NCBI GenBank assembly: GCA_003164415.1
Contig: PLTK01000115.1
Coordinates: forward strand, 1-19,537
Origin: Methanobacterium sp.
GTDB taxonomy: Archaea; Methanobacteriota; Methanobacteria; Methanobacteriales; Methanobacteriaceae
Length of the DNA: 19,537 bases
Direction of reading: 5' to 3'
In this document: positions 7,021-14,633 of the stretch, piece by piece
How positions within the stretch are numbered: position 1 is the first letter of the stretch
Layout: every line of letters starts with the position of its first letter
Notes under the pieces: generated by a model
The model's database searches: none
What the model saw: the letters and a program-made list of their open reading frames with translations, nothing else
What the model was told of the DNA's origin: nothing
Made by a program: the position numbers and the translations under genes

Positions 7021-8574
7021 GTGACGATAATGAAGACCATTGAAGAAATAAATCAGAGAATAAAAGATGGAGATGCAGTTGTTGTCACGGCTGCAGAGAT
7101 GACCCAAATAGTGAATGAAAATGGTGTAGACAAAGCAGCAAACGATATTGATGTGGTTACAACAGGTACATTCGGTGCTATGTGTTCTTCAGGAGCTTTT
7201 TTAAACTTCGGACATACTGATCCCCCTATAAAAATGACCAAAACCTATTTAAATGGGGTTGAAGCTTATTCTGGAATTGCAGCTGTAGATTCTTATATTG
7301 GTGCAACCCAACCTAGCAGAATTCCAGAGATTGGTATTGATTATGGTGGGGCCCATGTAATCGAGGATTTAATAAGGGGTAAGGATATTGAATTAATTGC
7401 CAGTTCATATGGAACTGATTGTTACCCTCTTACAGAACTTAAAACCCATATAAATATTGAAAATCTTAACGAAGCTATAATGGTGAATCCTCGTAACTGT
7501 TATCAGAACTATGCAGCTGCAATCAACACAACAGATGAAACTATCTATACATATATGGGAACATTACTTCCAAACATGGGAAATGTAAGCTTTTCAAGTG
7601 CAGGTGCACTTAGCCCACTTCTAAATGATCCCTATTTCCAAACCATAGGTATGGGCACTAAAATATTCATGTGTGGGGCAGAAGGATATGTTATTGGAGA
7701 AGGTACACAGCACAATACCGAAGTTCAAAGAAAAAATGGAGTTCCGGTTAATGGTGCAGGGACGTTAATGCTTAAGGGTGATATGAAACAGATGGACCCT
7801 GAATATGTTCGGGGTGCAACCATGCCCAAATACGGTTCAACACTCTATGTTGGTCTTGGAATTCCAATACCAATTCTTAACAATGACATAGCTCAAAGGA
7901 CAGCCATAAGTGATGAGGATATTGTTTGTCAGATCATGGATTATGGAACTCCTAAACGCAGCAAACCAGTTGTGATTGAAAGCAATTATAAACAACTTAG
8001 AAGCGGAAGTGTAGAGATTGATGGTGTTGAAATTGAAACATCACCATTGTCATCCTATAAAAAAGCTTTAGAAATTGCTTTAGAACTTAAATCATGGATA
8101 AACAAGGGAGATTTCTTACTTACGAATCCAGTTAAATTATTGAAATCAGAAGGTTCCAGTCCCAGACCATTGTCTATTAGAAGACAAACAGTTCTTGTAA
8201 ATGAGATCAAAAGTAAACCATTGATAACAGCTAATCCTACCGATGATATACGTGATGTTGCTAAGAGGATGGTACAAAATAGTATAAACCATCTGCCAGT
8301 GGTTGATGCAGATCAGAAATTGTTGGGAATTGTTACATCCTGGGATATTGCAAATGCAGTTGCAAAGGGAAAAAATATGTTAAAAGATGTTATGACAAAG
8401 AAAGTTGTTATAGCCCGTGAAGATGAACCTGTAGATGTTATTGCAAGACGTATAGATAAACATGAAATATCAGGATTGCCTATAATCAGTAAAAATAATA
8501 GGGTTATGGGTATGATAACTGCAGAGGATATTTCAAGGTTAATGTGTGCAAGAAATCTTAAGGACGGTGTTTAA
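7021..8574 (+). CDS. DUF39-CBS protein, L-aspartate semialdehyde sulfurtransferase
   Basis: The protein has 517 residues. Residues about 5-380 are the DUF39 (homocysteine biosynthesis) domain and about 399-512 are two CBS domains. Characterised Methanosarcina homologues convert aspartate semialdehyde plus sulfide to homocysteine together with a NIL-ferredoxin partner, probably through an enzyme persulfide. Conserved cysteines are present in GAMCSSG (Cys55) and YGTDCYP (Cys134), close to the positions implicated in the Methanosarcina protein. The CBS pair probably senses adenosyl nucleotides or S-adenosylmethionine. GTG 7021 has GAGGG six bases upstream; ATG 7030 is an alternative with poorer spacing. 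The stop is followed directly by the ATG of the NIL-ferredoxin gene, so the two form an operon. Confidence 0.9.
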   Translation: MTIMKTIEEINQRIKDGDAVVVTAAEMTQIVNENGVDKAANDIDVVTTGTFGAMCSSGAFLNFGHTDPPIKMTKTYLNGVEAYSGIAAVDSYIGATQPSRIPEIGIDYGGAHVIEDLIRGKDIELIASSYGTDCYPLTELKTHINIENLNEAIMVNPRNCYQNYAAAINTTDETIYTYMGTLLPNMGNVSFSSAGALSPLLNDPYFQTIGMGTKIFMCGAEGYVIGEGTQHNTEVQRKNGVPVNGAGTLMLKGDMKQMDPEYVRGATMPKYGSTLYVGLGIPIPILNNDIAQRTAISDEDIVCQIMDYGTPKRSKPVVIESNYKQLRSGSVEIDGVEIETSPLSSYKKALEIALELKSWINKGDFLLTNPVKLLKSEGSSPRPLSIRRQTVLVNEIKSKPLITANPTDDIRDVAKRMVQNSINHLPVVDADQKLLGIVTSWDIANAVAKGKNMLKDVMTKKVVIAREDEPVDVIARRIDKHEISGLPIISKNNRVMGMITAEDISRLMCARNLKDGV

Positions 8575-8961
8575 ATGAAAGCTTGGCTTAAATTTTCACC
8601 AGAGATGGTTAACAAAGCTGTGATAACTGATCTTATAAAGAACTATGATGTCAGTTTCAACATACTCCGGGCAGATATCAACCCTAAGGGCGGTAAAATG
8701 CTCATAGAGATAAATGGTTCGGAAGCTGAGAAGGGTATTGAATACATTGAAAAAGCAGGTATTGATGTAAGTCCTGTTAAGAGGGTCGTTAAAAAGGATA
8801 CTGATCTTTGTATTGATTGTGGTGCATGTGTATCCATCTGTCCAGTAAAGGCCATTGTTGTTGAAGAAGACTGGACAGTTGATGTTAACGATACAGAATG
8901 TGTTGGATGTAAATTATGTACATATTCCTGTCCAACAAAGGCTATCAAAGTTGTAGAATAA
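8575..8961 (+). CDS. NIL domain, two [4Fe-4S] ferredoxin; homocysteine synthesis partner
   Basis: The protein has 128 residues. A NIL domain (about 1-72, an ACT-like fold also found on methionine transporters) is followed by two [4Fe-4S] motifs: Cys79, 82, 85, 89 and Cys109, 112, 115, 119, both ending CP. In methanogens this protein works with the DUF39 sulfurtransferase to make homocysteine; the clusters probably reduce the persulfide or disulfide intermediate and the NIL domain may bind a sulfur amino acid. ATG follows the upstream TAA with no gap, so expression is coupled. The T-rich spacer after 8961 precedes a converging DUF362 gene. Confidence 0.92.
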   Translation: MKAWLKFSPEMVNKAVITDLIKNYDVSFNILRADINPKGGKMLIEINGSEAEKGIEYIEKAGIDVSPVKRVVKKDTDLCIDCGACVSICPVKAIVVEEDWTVDVNDTECVGCKLCTYSCPTKAIKVVE

Positions 8962-9033
8962 TATTTTTAACCATTATATCATTTCTATTTTATTTATTTG
9001 AGTATTGAAAATATTTTGTAATATAAATTTATG

Positions 9034-10155
9034 CTATCTTATTAAACGGGCTAAAAGACTTTTCTCTTCATAAACTGCTTTTTCAGGACACATTTCCATA
9101 CAGCATAGACAGTTTATACATTTATCATATTCAAATTCAGGTATTGGAGTTTTTTCAATTAAAGCATCTACTGGGCAGCTTTTTACACATGTTTTGCAGT
9201 TGGTACATGCTTTTGAATCTATAGCTGGTCTTGACCAGAGCAGTTTCATTAAACCCCTTGCAATTGATGGTGGTATCTTATCAAGTGACCCACTAATATT
9301 AGGGGGCCATTTGAAATCATCAACTATAGGTGCTTCGCCTATGACTTCGATGTTGTTTAGATCTCCCTCACCTAAACTTTGTTCAGATGCAATTCTATTA
9401 GTAGGTATTTTCATCGGATTTTTACCAAGCATTTCACATAATAAAACATCAACAGCCACACCATCGGTTGATGCAAGTACCATACCCAGTTCTTTAGGAT
9501 TTCCTGCCGAAGGGCCAGTTCCATCCATTCCAATTATACCGTCAACAATATTTAACTGTGGCTTGGATAATGCGTAGATATCCACCACATATTCGGCAAA
9601 TTTAGAAGGGTTAGGCGCAGTTTTATGGTATTCTGTTTTTATAAGCCCTGGAACAACACCATACATGTTTTTAACTGCACAGGTAAATATGGTAAGACCG
9701 TGTGTTTTGATTTTAGGAAGGTTTATTATAATATCTGCATCTAAAACTTTTTTAGCAATCCTGTAGTCAATATTGTTTCTTGTCCTTTGATAAAAACCTG
9801 TTTTTTCAAAGTTAACCAACTTAGCACCTGTTCTTTTTGAAACTTCAGAAAATCCGGTTATATCCCAAAATCTTTCCATGCCCCGGGCCGGTCCACCAGG
9901 ACTATCACCAATCATTGGAACGGCTCCAGCATCTTTAACCATATTTACTACGGCTTCCACAACTACTGGATGTGTAGTTATAGCCTCTTCTGGTAATCTG
10001 CCCTGGAGCATGTTGGGTTTGATCAGCACCTTATTTCCAGGTTTAATAATCGAAGACACTCCACCTATTGCCTCTACACATTCACTTACTGCCTTTTGTA
10101 CTTCTTCAATTTGATAAGATGAACATTTTGTTATTGAAACAGGAATTTTTTCCAT
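9034..10155 (-). CDS. DUF362 protein with C-terminal 2x[4Fe-4S] ferredoxin
   Basis: The protein has 373 residues. The N-terminal 300 residues are DUF362, with VLIKPNML near 43-50, ITTHP, GDSPGG, LPKIKTHG and the downstream CAVKNMYG. The C-terminus carries two [4Fe-4S] motifs, Cys317/320/323/327 and Cys346/349/352/356, with one extra cysteine at 351. DUF362 proteins are widespread in anaerobes, soluble, and presumed redox proteins, but no reaction is firmly assigned to this subtype. ATG 10155 has GAGGT about eight bases upstream. It converges on the homocysteine operon and seems to be transcribed alone. Confidence 0.9.
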   Translation of the reverse strand: MEKIPVSITKCSSYQIEEVQKAVSECVEAIGGVSSIIKPGNKVLIKPNMLQGRLPEEAITTHPVVVEAVVNMVKDAGAVPMIGDSPGGPARGMERFWDITGFSEVSKRTGAKLVNFEKTGFYQRTRNNIDYRIAKKVLDADIIINLPKIKTHGLTIFTCAVKNMYGVVPGLIKTEYHKTAPNPSKFAEYVVDIYALSKPQLNIVDGIIGMDGTGPSAGNPKELGMVLASTDGVAVDVLLCEMLGKNPMKIPTNRIASEQSLGEGDLNNIEVIGEAPIVDDFKWPPNISGSLDKIPPSIARGLMKLLWSRPAIDSKACTNCKTCVKSCPVDALIEKTPIPEFEYDKCINCLCCMEMCPEKAVYEEKSLLARLIR

Positions 10156-10471
10156 TTTAAACCTCAGATATTAGTTTTAATTATTATCATATTGGTTCTT
10201 ATCGTTAAAAAAAATATGGGTAATTAAAATTTTTTTCGAGTGGATGAATTTGAATGATGGAGTATATATCTGCCATTATGAACTTTCACATACTTGGTGC
10301 TTTAAAATAAACACTGAAGGGCCTTGATTTCCAGATTTAATTTTTAAATTAGAATTATCCCTAATTGTATATTTTAATTTTTTCATATATTTTTCTTATG
10401 ATATTTATAAATTAATTATCTAAAAAAAAAATAAGAATTAAACATGAATAAAATATTTAAATAATGGAATT
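10156..10471. other. Spacer with a terminator and one doubtful 27-codon frame
   Basis: This lies between two minus-strand genes. It contains the promoter of the DUF362 gene and the oligo-T stop of the secreted-protein gene. A 27-codon plus-strand frame at 10244-10327 has no good ribosome-binding site, and I do not call it a gene. Confidence 0.55.
10422..10431 (-). terminator. Oligo-T terminator of the secreted protein gene
   Basis: Ten T in a row on the minus strand, about 40 bases past the stop codon at 10472. This is a typical archaeal stop signal. Confidence 0.6.
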
Positions 10472-10936
10472 TTATGCTGTTTTGTTTGATTTGGTCATTA
10501 CATTAAATTTTGTTTTTGTTGAACAATCTTCATAATCTAAGAGATCACCTCCTCCATCATAATGTACAATTAGGGTGTAATTACCTGGTTTAAAATTTTT
10601 TGTATTTACCTTTAAAGATGCTTTTCCTGTAGGCCAGCTTGTTTCTTTTATTTTCTGGAACAAAATATTATTATTATTGTCTATCCTTTCTTCGTACACA
10701 TAAAAATATAAATCCTCACCAGTCAGAGGATTATCCCAACATATATTTTCAATCCATAACTGTGATGTAACTGAAACTACATCACCCTGTTCACAGTTTA
10801 TCTGAGCTATACTATCCAAATGTGTATCTACAGGGCCTATAGCCACTGCTGCTGCTATATTTGATATTAATATCAATGTTAAAACCATCAATGGAATTGT
10901 TTTGAAAAATCTCAACCTTCTTTGTGTGTTAAACAT
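10472..10936 (-). CDS. Small secreted protein, paralogue of the 11445 gene
   Basis: The protein has about 154 residues. A basic N-terminus (QRRLRFFK) and a hydrophobic stretch ending around IAAAVA form a signal peptide or anchor, so the rest should be outside the cell. The mature part looks like a small beta-sandwich: QGDVVSVTSQLW, DLYFYVYEE and KVNTKNFKPGNYTLIVHYDGG. The last segment resembles the LxPGxYxxxVxYxG strand pair of Ig-like and adhesin repeats. Three cysteines remain in the mature part, and NYT and NKT are possible N-glycosylation sites. Two starts are possible: ATG 10945 (no room for a ribosome-binding site) and ATG 10936, which has GGTGA just upstream and which I chose. The function is unknown. 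Confidence 0.75.
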   Translation of the reverse strand: MFNTQRRLRFFKTIPLMVLTLILISNIAAAVAIGPVDTHLDSIAQINCEQGDVVSVTSQLWIENICWDNPLTGEDLYFYVYEERIDNNNNILFQKIKETSWPTGKASLKVNTKNFKPGNYTLIVHYDGGGDLLDYEDCSTKTKFNVMTKSNKTA

Positions 10937-10945
10937 ATTCACCAT

Positions 10946-11444
10946 CCTTAATTTGCAGTTAACAAAGTTAATGTATAATGTAAAAGTTTTAATATTTAAA
11001 TTATTCTATTAATTCCATTTTGGAAATTTACATGAATCTGAAAATTAATGGCCCATCTCATCAAAATTTAAGTTTCTATGTTTTAATCACAGACTAAAGC
11101 AGATTGAGATCAATAATTCAAAAATTTGGATAATAATCTATTCTTAAATGCCCCTAAATTCAATTTATGGAATTAATTCTTCTTTGAATTATTATTGTAA
11201 ACTATAAAGCTACTTAAATTTTTATAATAGCCCCATAACCAATGATTTGCCCAATTTCTATTTTATTTTATCCATTCTGTTTCAAAGATACATTTTTTTG
11301 GTAAACATGCTTTTAGTAATAAACCTACATCTTATACCTCACACTTACAAATAGATATATTTAAATAATTAAACTTTTAAATTTTACATGTTACTTTATA
11401 TAATATTTGAATAAGTTAAAGCAGAATAGTAGGAGGTTGAGATA
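10946..11444. other. Divergent promoter region between two secreted-protein paralogues
   Basis: About 500 bases of AT-rich sequence without a supportable gene. It carries TATA-like boxes for both sides: minus strand about 10989-11000 (AATATTTAAATT) and plus strand 11395-11404. Confidence 0.55.
11395..11404 (+). promoter_or_regulatory. TATA-like box of the secreted protein gene
   Basis: TTTATATAAT is placed so that transcription would begin near 11425, leaving a short leader that contains AGGAGG at 11431-11436 before ATG 11445. Confidence 0.5.
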
Positions 11445-11900
11445 ATGAAGTATGGATATTTTATAGTTTTAAGTTTGGTTTTCTTTACTTTGCTTCAAGG
11501 TACGGCTGCAAATACCCAATATTATTATGAGTATCATCATACCCATATTGATATGAGCTCCAGTTTTACGGTCCATCAGGGCGATGTTAAAGAAATAAAA
11601 GCAGAACTTTATGGTGATGATAGAAGTAGTTACGGTTTGCTTCCTGATTCTATGTTAGACAAGAAAATGTTGTATTTGAATGTGTATGGTCCTCCTGTAG
11701 ATGGAAATAATTTATACATTGAAAACAGTGCTAAAACAAACTGGTGGGGAAATGCATATTTCAAATTAGATACTAAAAACTTAGAACCTGGAAAATACAA
11801 CATCACAGTATATTTTAATGGAACTTATCCAGTGAATTCCGGATCTGTTTATTTGCCATCAACCAAAAAAGCAACATTAACGGTTCTACCAAAAAAATAA
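11445..11900 (+). CDS. Small secreted protein, paralogue of the 10472 gene
   Basis: The protein has 151 residues. A signal peptide covers about residues 1-22 (hydrophobic VLSLVFFTLL, then GTAAN), followed by a Tyr/His-rich segment (QYYYEYHHTH). The mature domain repeats the pattern of its divergent neighbour: HQGDVKEIKAELY, LYLNVYG and LDTKNLEPGKYNITVYFNG. No cysteine is present in the mature part, unlike the neighbour. NIT and NGT are possible N-glycosylation sites. AGGAGG lies eight bases before the ATG. It converges on the cbiO gene, 59 bases apart. It is an exported Ig-like or macroglobulin-like small domain of unknown function; a role in the cell surface is an inference. Confidence 0.8.
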   Translation: MKYGYFIVLSLVFFTLLQGTAANTQYYYEYHHTHIDMSSSFTVHQGDVKEIKAELYGDDRSSYGLLPDSMLDKKMLYLNVYGPPVDGNNLYIENSAKTNWWGNAYFKLDTKNLEPGKYNITVYFNGTYPVNSGSVYLPSTKKATLTVLPKK

Positions 11901-11959
11901 GAAGAAAATAGATTTGTGATTGGAGAGATAAGGCAGAAATATTGAATGTCTTATCAACT

Positions 11960-12799
11960 TTAATCATCGAATTCTTTTAAAATTCTTTTTCTAGCCTCCC
12001 CTATAGTTAAAGGGTATGGTTTGTCAAATGGTAGTTTGTCTTCCTTTTCCAGTATTTCCATGAGATGCGCAATTCTTGGAAGTCTTAAATTTGCTCCACG
12101 AATTGTTTTAACATCTTCAAATACTTCAGGAGCTGTTCCTTCTTTTATTATATTGCCCTCACTTATTATGTAAACTTTTGAAGCGTAAAGTGGCACCAAA
12201 TCCACATCGTGTGTTGATATGACTATGGTTATCCCTTCATTATTGAGTTTATAAAGTAGTCTGAGTATCTGAGATGCACCTTTAGGGTCTAAACCACTTG
12301 TTGGTTCATCGAGTACCATTATTTTCGGTTTCATTGCAAGTATACCTGCTATTGCAACACGTTTCTTCTGGCCCCCACTCAGGTGGTGTGGTGGCTTATT
12401 CTCAAATCCTTCCATTCCAACTCTTGAAAGAGCTTCTTTAACCCTGTCTTCAACTTCTTCTTTAGGGAGTCCCATGTTCATAGGGCCAAAGGCAACATCT
12501 TCAAGTACTGTAGGTGCAAAAAGCTGGTCATCAGGGTTTTGAAATACTATTCCCACCTTCTGCCTAACCTGCATCAGATCCTTCTTGTTGTATTTAACAG
12601 TCACTCCATCTATTATTACACTACCAGTTGAAGGACTGAGTATGCCGTTAAAATGGAGGAAAAGTGTGGATTTCCCTGCTCCATTGGGACCTAAAAGTGC
12701 AACTATTTTTCCATCGTCCACTTTGAAGTTAACTTTATCAAGGGCTTTGGTTCCGTCAGGATATTCGTATGTGATGTCCTTAGTTTCAATAACTTTCAT
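11960..12799 (-). CDS. CbiO/EcfA-type ABC transporter ATPase
   Basis: The protein has 279 residues. Walker A GPNGAGKST (37-45), Q-loop FQNPDDQLF with Gln87, ABC signature LSGGQ (140-144), Walker B IMVLDEP (160-166) and H-loop His197 are all intact. The FQNPDDQLFAPTVLEDVAFGP stretch is typical of the energising ATPase of energy-coupling-factor transporters, best matching the cobalt/nickel type (CbiO). Such ATPases normally sit with cbiM, cbiN and cbiQ. Here the gene stands alone: upstream is about 690 gene-free bases and downstream a converging gene. It may therefore serve a distant operon or another ECF module. The ribosome-binding site is weak (GGGGAA). The substrate is not certain. Confidence 0.88.
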   Translation of the reverse strand: MKVIETKDITYEYPDGTKALDKVNFKVDDGKIVALLGPNGAGKSTLFLHFNGILSPSTGSVIIDGVTVKYNKKDLMQVRQKVGIVFQNPDDQLFAPTVLEDVAFGPMNMGLPKEEVEDRVKEALSRVGMEGFENKPPHHLSGGQKKRVAIAGILAMKPKIMVLDEPTSGLDPKGASQILRLLYKLNNEGITIVISTHDVDLVPLYASKVYIISEGNIIKEGTAPEVFEDVKTIRGANLRLPRIAHLMEILEKEDKLPFDKPYPLTIGEARKRILKEFDD

Positions 12800-12884
12800 T
12801 TCATTCCCCGGTGTATGGTAATTATATTATAATAAATCTTTATGTTGAAGTTCATTGATAAAATATCTATTATTTATCTGTAAA

Positions 12885-12903
12885 ACACTCATAAAATGAG
12901 TGT
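12885..12903. promoter_or_regulatory. Perfect palindrome upstream of the cbiO-type gene
   Basis: ACACTCAT-AAA-ATGAGTGT has eight perfect pairs and a three-base centre, 86-104 bases upstream of the ATPase start. It has no following oligo-T tract, so an operator for a dimeric repressor is more likely than a terminator. It does not fit the NikR operator as I know it. Confidence 0.35.
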
Positions 12904-13034
12904 AGGCCTTAATTTTTGTGCCTTATAAAAATTTTGACCGTTGTATATTGTTTTAGATACATCATAAAATTGATTCAAATTAATATAAACTTGTTTCTTA
13001 ACTATTCATTGTTTTAAAAATTGACGTGTTTAAA

Positions 13035-13056
13035 TATAGATATATTGGTATCTATA
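13035..13056. promoter_or_regulatory. Second palindrome in the divergent region
   Basis: TATAGATA and TATCTATA form eight perfect pairs around a six-base spacer TATTGG. The symmetry and size suit a dimeric regulator, but AT-rich palindromes also arise by chance. Confidence 0.25.
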
Positions 13057-13188
13057 AACATCACATGTATATTCCTATTTCCCTTTGTAATATCCATTTG
13101 GAGTAATAATAATTTCTTACTAATACACAGCATCAACATAGATTTAAATTCATGTTTAATTGTTTTAACATGGTCTTTAAAGCTTCTT

Positions 13189-13256
13189 CTATAGTTTACT
13201 TCTATTATAAAACTTTATATATATTTCCATTATAGTTGAGAAGAAGTAAATTATAA
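13189..13256. repeat. Inverted repeat with 15-base arms
   Basis: Arms at 13189-13203 and 13242-13256 match at 13 of 15 positions, including a perfect TTTACTTCT/AGAAGTAAA core, around a 38-base AT-rich loop. A second pairing, CTTCTTCT (13183-13190) with AGAAGAAG (13239-13246), would compete with it. This could be a structured RNA or remnant element ends. Confidence 0.3.
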
Positions 13257-13393
13257 TTGATTAAAATATATTTGAAACCAATTTAAGTCTACAGTAGAAC
13301 ATTTTATCGTTAATTAATATACTCGAGGATTACTACAACTCTTTTTAGTCAGATGTACAATATTTATGCATGTAGTATCAGAAATCCTATTAT

Positions 13394-13444
13394 ATTCATG
13401 GATCTTAACTATTCATGGATCTTAACTATTCATGGATCTTAACT
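13394..13444 (+). repeat. Three perfect 17-bp tandem repeats
   Basis: The unit ATTCATGGATCTTAACT occurs three times without gap or mismatch (13394-13410, 13411-13427, 13428-13444). The array ends two bases before a TATA-like box that serves the nitroreductase-like gene, so the copies lie where archaeal activators or repressors bind. The unit is not itself palindromic, and 17 bases is not a multiple of three, so it is not a coding repeat. Confidence 0.9.
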
Positions 13445-13446
13445 TC

Positions 13447-13455
13447 AAATATATT
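13447..13455 (+). promoter_or_regulatory. TATA-like box of the nitroreductase-like gene
   Basis: AAATATATT would place the transcription start near 13475, giving a short leader with GGAGG at 13479-13483. The 17-bp repeats lie immediately upstream. Confidence 0.45.
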
Positions 13456-13489
13456 GATAAACTACATTCATTAGTTTTGGAGGAACACA

Positions 13490-14269
13490 ATGGTAAAATC
13501 TTTAACATCTGGATTAGAAGTTGCTATTTACGATGTAATATTCAAAAGAAAGTCAATTAGGAAATATGATAATTCACCCCTTGATGAAGATATATTAAAT
13601 AGAATATCAGAAGAGCTAAATAATTTAATCCCACTTCATAATGATATTAAAATCGATATAAAGATCATTTCCGGTGAGGATGTTAAATTAAGGGGTATGA
13701 AACAGGCCCCACACTACCTTGCAATATTTTCTGAAAAGAAAGATGGTTACTTGACTAATCTGGGATTTATGCTGCAACAAGTGGACCTTCTATTCTCTGC
13801 AAGTGGAATAGGTTCTTGCTGGCAGGGCATACCCTCACCAAAAGGCAATGTGCTTAAAAGTTCTGATCTTGATTTTATAATTTTAATAGCCTTTGGAATT
13901 CCTGCAGAACCATTATATCGGGATGATACCTCCCAATTTAAGAGGAAATCGCTTGAAAATATCACAGATATTGTTGATGCAAAAGAATTATTGGAACCTG
14001 TAAGATTAGCTCCCTCAGCTATTAACAGCCAACCATGGTTTTTTACAGGAACAAAGGATATAATACACGCTTGTTCAAATAAGCCAAACTTTTTAAAGGC
14101 TATTTTGGTTAATAAATACATTTCTATAGATGCAGGTATAGCAATTTACCATCTGAAGGTATCTGCAGAACACTTCAAAAAAACCATCACTATCACATTT
14201 AATAAAGATAAAACCATTCCAAAGGGACTTAATTACCTCGCAACTCTAAAGTTAGACAGCGCAGATTAA
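13490..14269 (+). CDS. Nitroreductase family protein (TM1586-like)
   Basis: The protein has 259 residues. FKRKSIRKYDNSPL (18-31) is the typical nitroreductase N-terminus that contacts the FMN phosphate, and LAPSAINSQPWFF (173-185) is the second flavin-binding segment. SGIGSCWQGIP lies in the middle. The arrangement, two nitroreductase-like halves in one chain, fits the putative TM1586-type nitroreductase family, FMN-dependent oxidoreductases with unknown natural substrates. ATG 13490 has GGAGG at good spacing. The gene is apparently monocistronic, and its promoter carries three 17-bp repeats, suggesting specific regulation, perhaps by redox or xenobiotic stress (inference). Confidence 0.82.
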   Translation: MVKSLTSGLEVAIYDVIFKRKSIRKYDNSPLDEDILNRISEELNNLIPLHNDIKIDIKIISGEDVKLRGMKQAPHYLAIFSEKKDGYLTNLGFMLQQVDLLFSASGIGSCWQGIPSPKGNVLKSSDLDFIILIAFGIPAEPLYRDDTSQFKRKSLENITDIVDAKELLEPVRLAPSAINSQPWFFTGTKDIIHACSNKPNFLKAILVNKYISIDAGIAIYHLKVSAEHFKKTITITFNKDKTIPKGLNYLATLKLDSAD

Positions 14270-14383
14270 TATAGCCCATTTAAATGAAAATATAAGAAAT
14301 CATTAAGATGATTTAGTATGAAAATTAGCAGAATAATAGCTTAGAATGCGTTTAGAGACAATAAACTAGTTAATGAAAATTCT

Positions 14384-14413
14384 AAAAAAAAATTTTATTA
14401 TTAAATAATAAAA
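14384..14413 (-). terminator. AT hairpin with T9, terminator
   Basis: TTTTATTATT (14393-14402) and AATAATAAAA (14404-14413) form a perfect ten-pair inverted repeat; on the minus strand it is followed by nine T (14392-14384). It is suited to ending the interrupted small gene and might also slow transcription from the nitroreductase side. Confidence 0.5.
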
Positions 14414-14450
14414 TAAAGTTTTTATTGATTAACCAATGGCCTAACATCTT

Positions 14451-14633
14451 TTAAATCTTGATCGGGGTAGCTATTGTGTGAGCCGTTGAATTATCCGTAT
14501 GAATTGTATTCATAGTTGTATTATTTATTACTGGAAATGTGTTACTTTGATCTATAATGCCAATACCAACTAAACAACCAACAACAGATAATAAAATTAC
14601 AGTTATCCTACATTAATTTGTATTTTTTTCCAT
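14451..14633 (-). pseudogene. Small exported peptide gene with an in-frame stop
   Basis: From ATG 14633 the minus-strand frame is 61 codons long including the terminal TAA at 14453-14451, with a single premature TAA at codon 7. After that stop the frame reads like an exported peptide: a hydrophobic segment ITVILLSVVGCLVGIGII (residues 10-27) with a lipobox-like VVGC at 17-20, then a Thr/Asn-rich tail with NTT and NST sequons. No ATG, GTG or TTG follows the stop until Met41, so the hydrophobic part cannot be translated by restarting. A TATA-like TTATAAAAA about 25 bases upstream suggests a leaderless promoter. It is read as a recently inactivated gene; a sequencing error is the main alternative. 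Confidence 0.45.

Larger units (their letters stand above)
12800..13489. other. Long divergent gene-free region with palindromes and tandem repeats
   Basis: 690 bases with no gene I can support on either strand. It holds two tight palindromes, a longer inverted repeat, and three tandem 17-bp repeats next to the nitroreductase promoter, each listed separately. A divergent control region this long is unusual for a compact archaeal genome; it could hide a small RNA or be what remains after gene loss. Confidence 0.6.

Noticed and set aside
10244..10327. 27-codon plus-strand frame (starts MNLNDGVYICHY) in the spacer after the DUF362 gene
   Set aside because: Its GC is somewhat raised, but there is no convincing ribosome-binding site, and a competing frame exists on the other strand. 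Too weak to call as a gene.
13394..13444. CRISPR array interpretation of the 17-bp repeats
   Set aside because: The units are directly adjacent without spacers and shorter than CRISPR repeats, and no cas gene is near.
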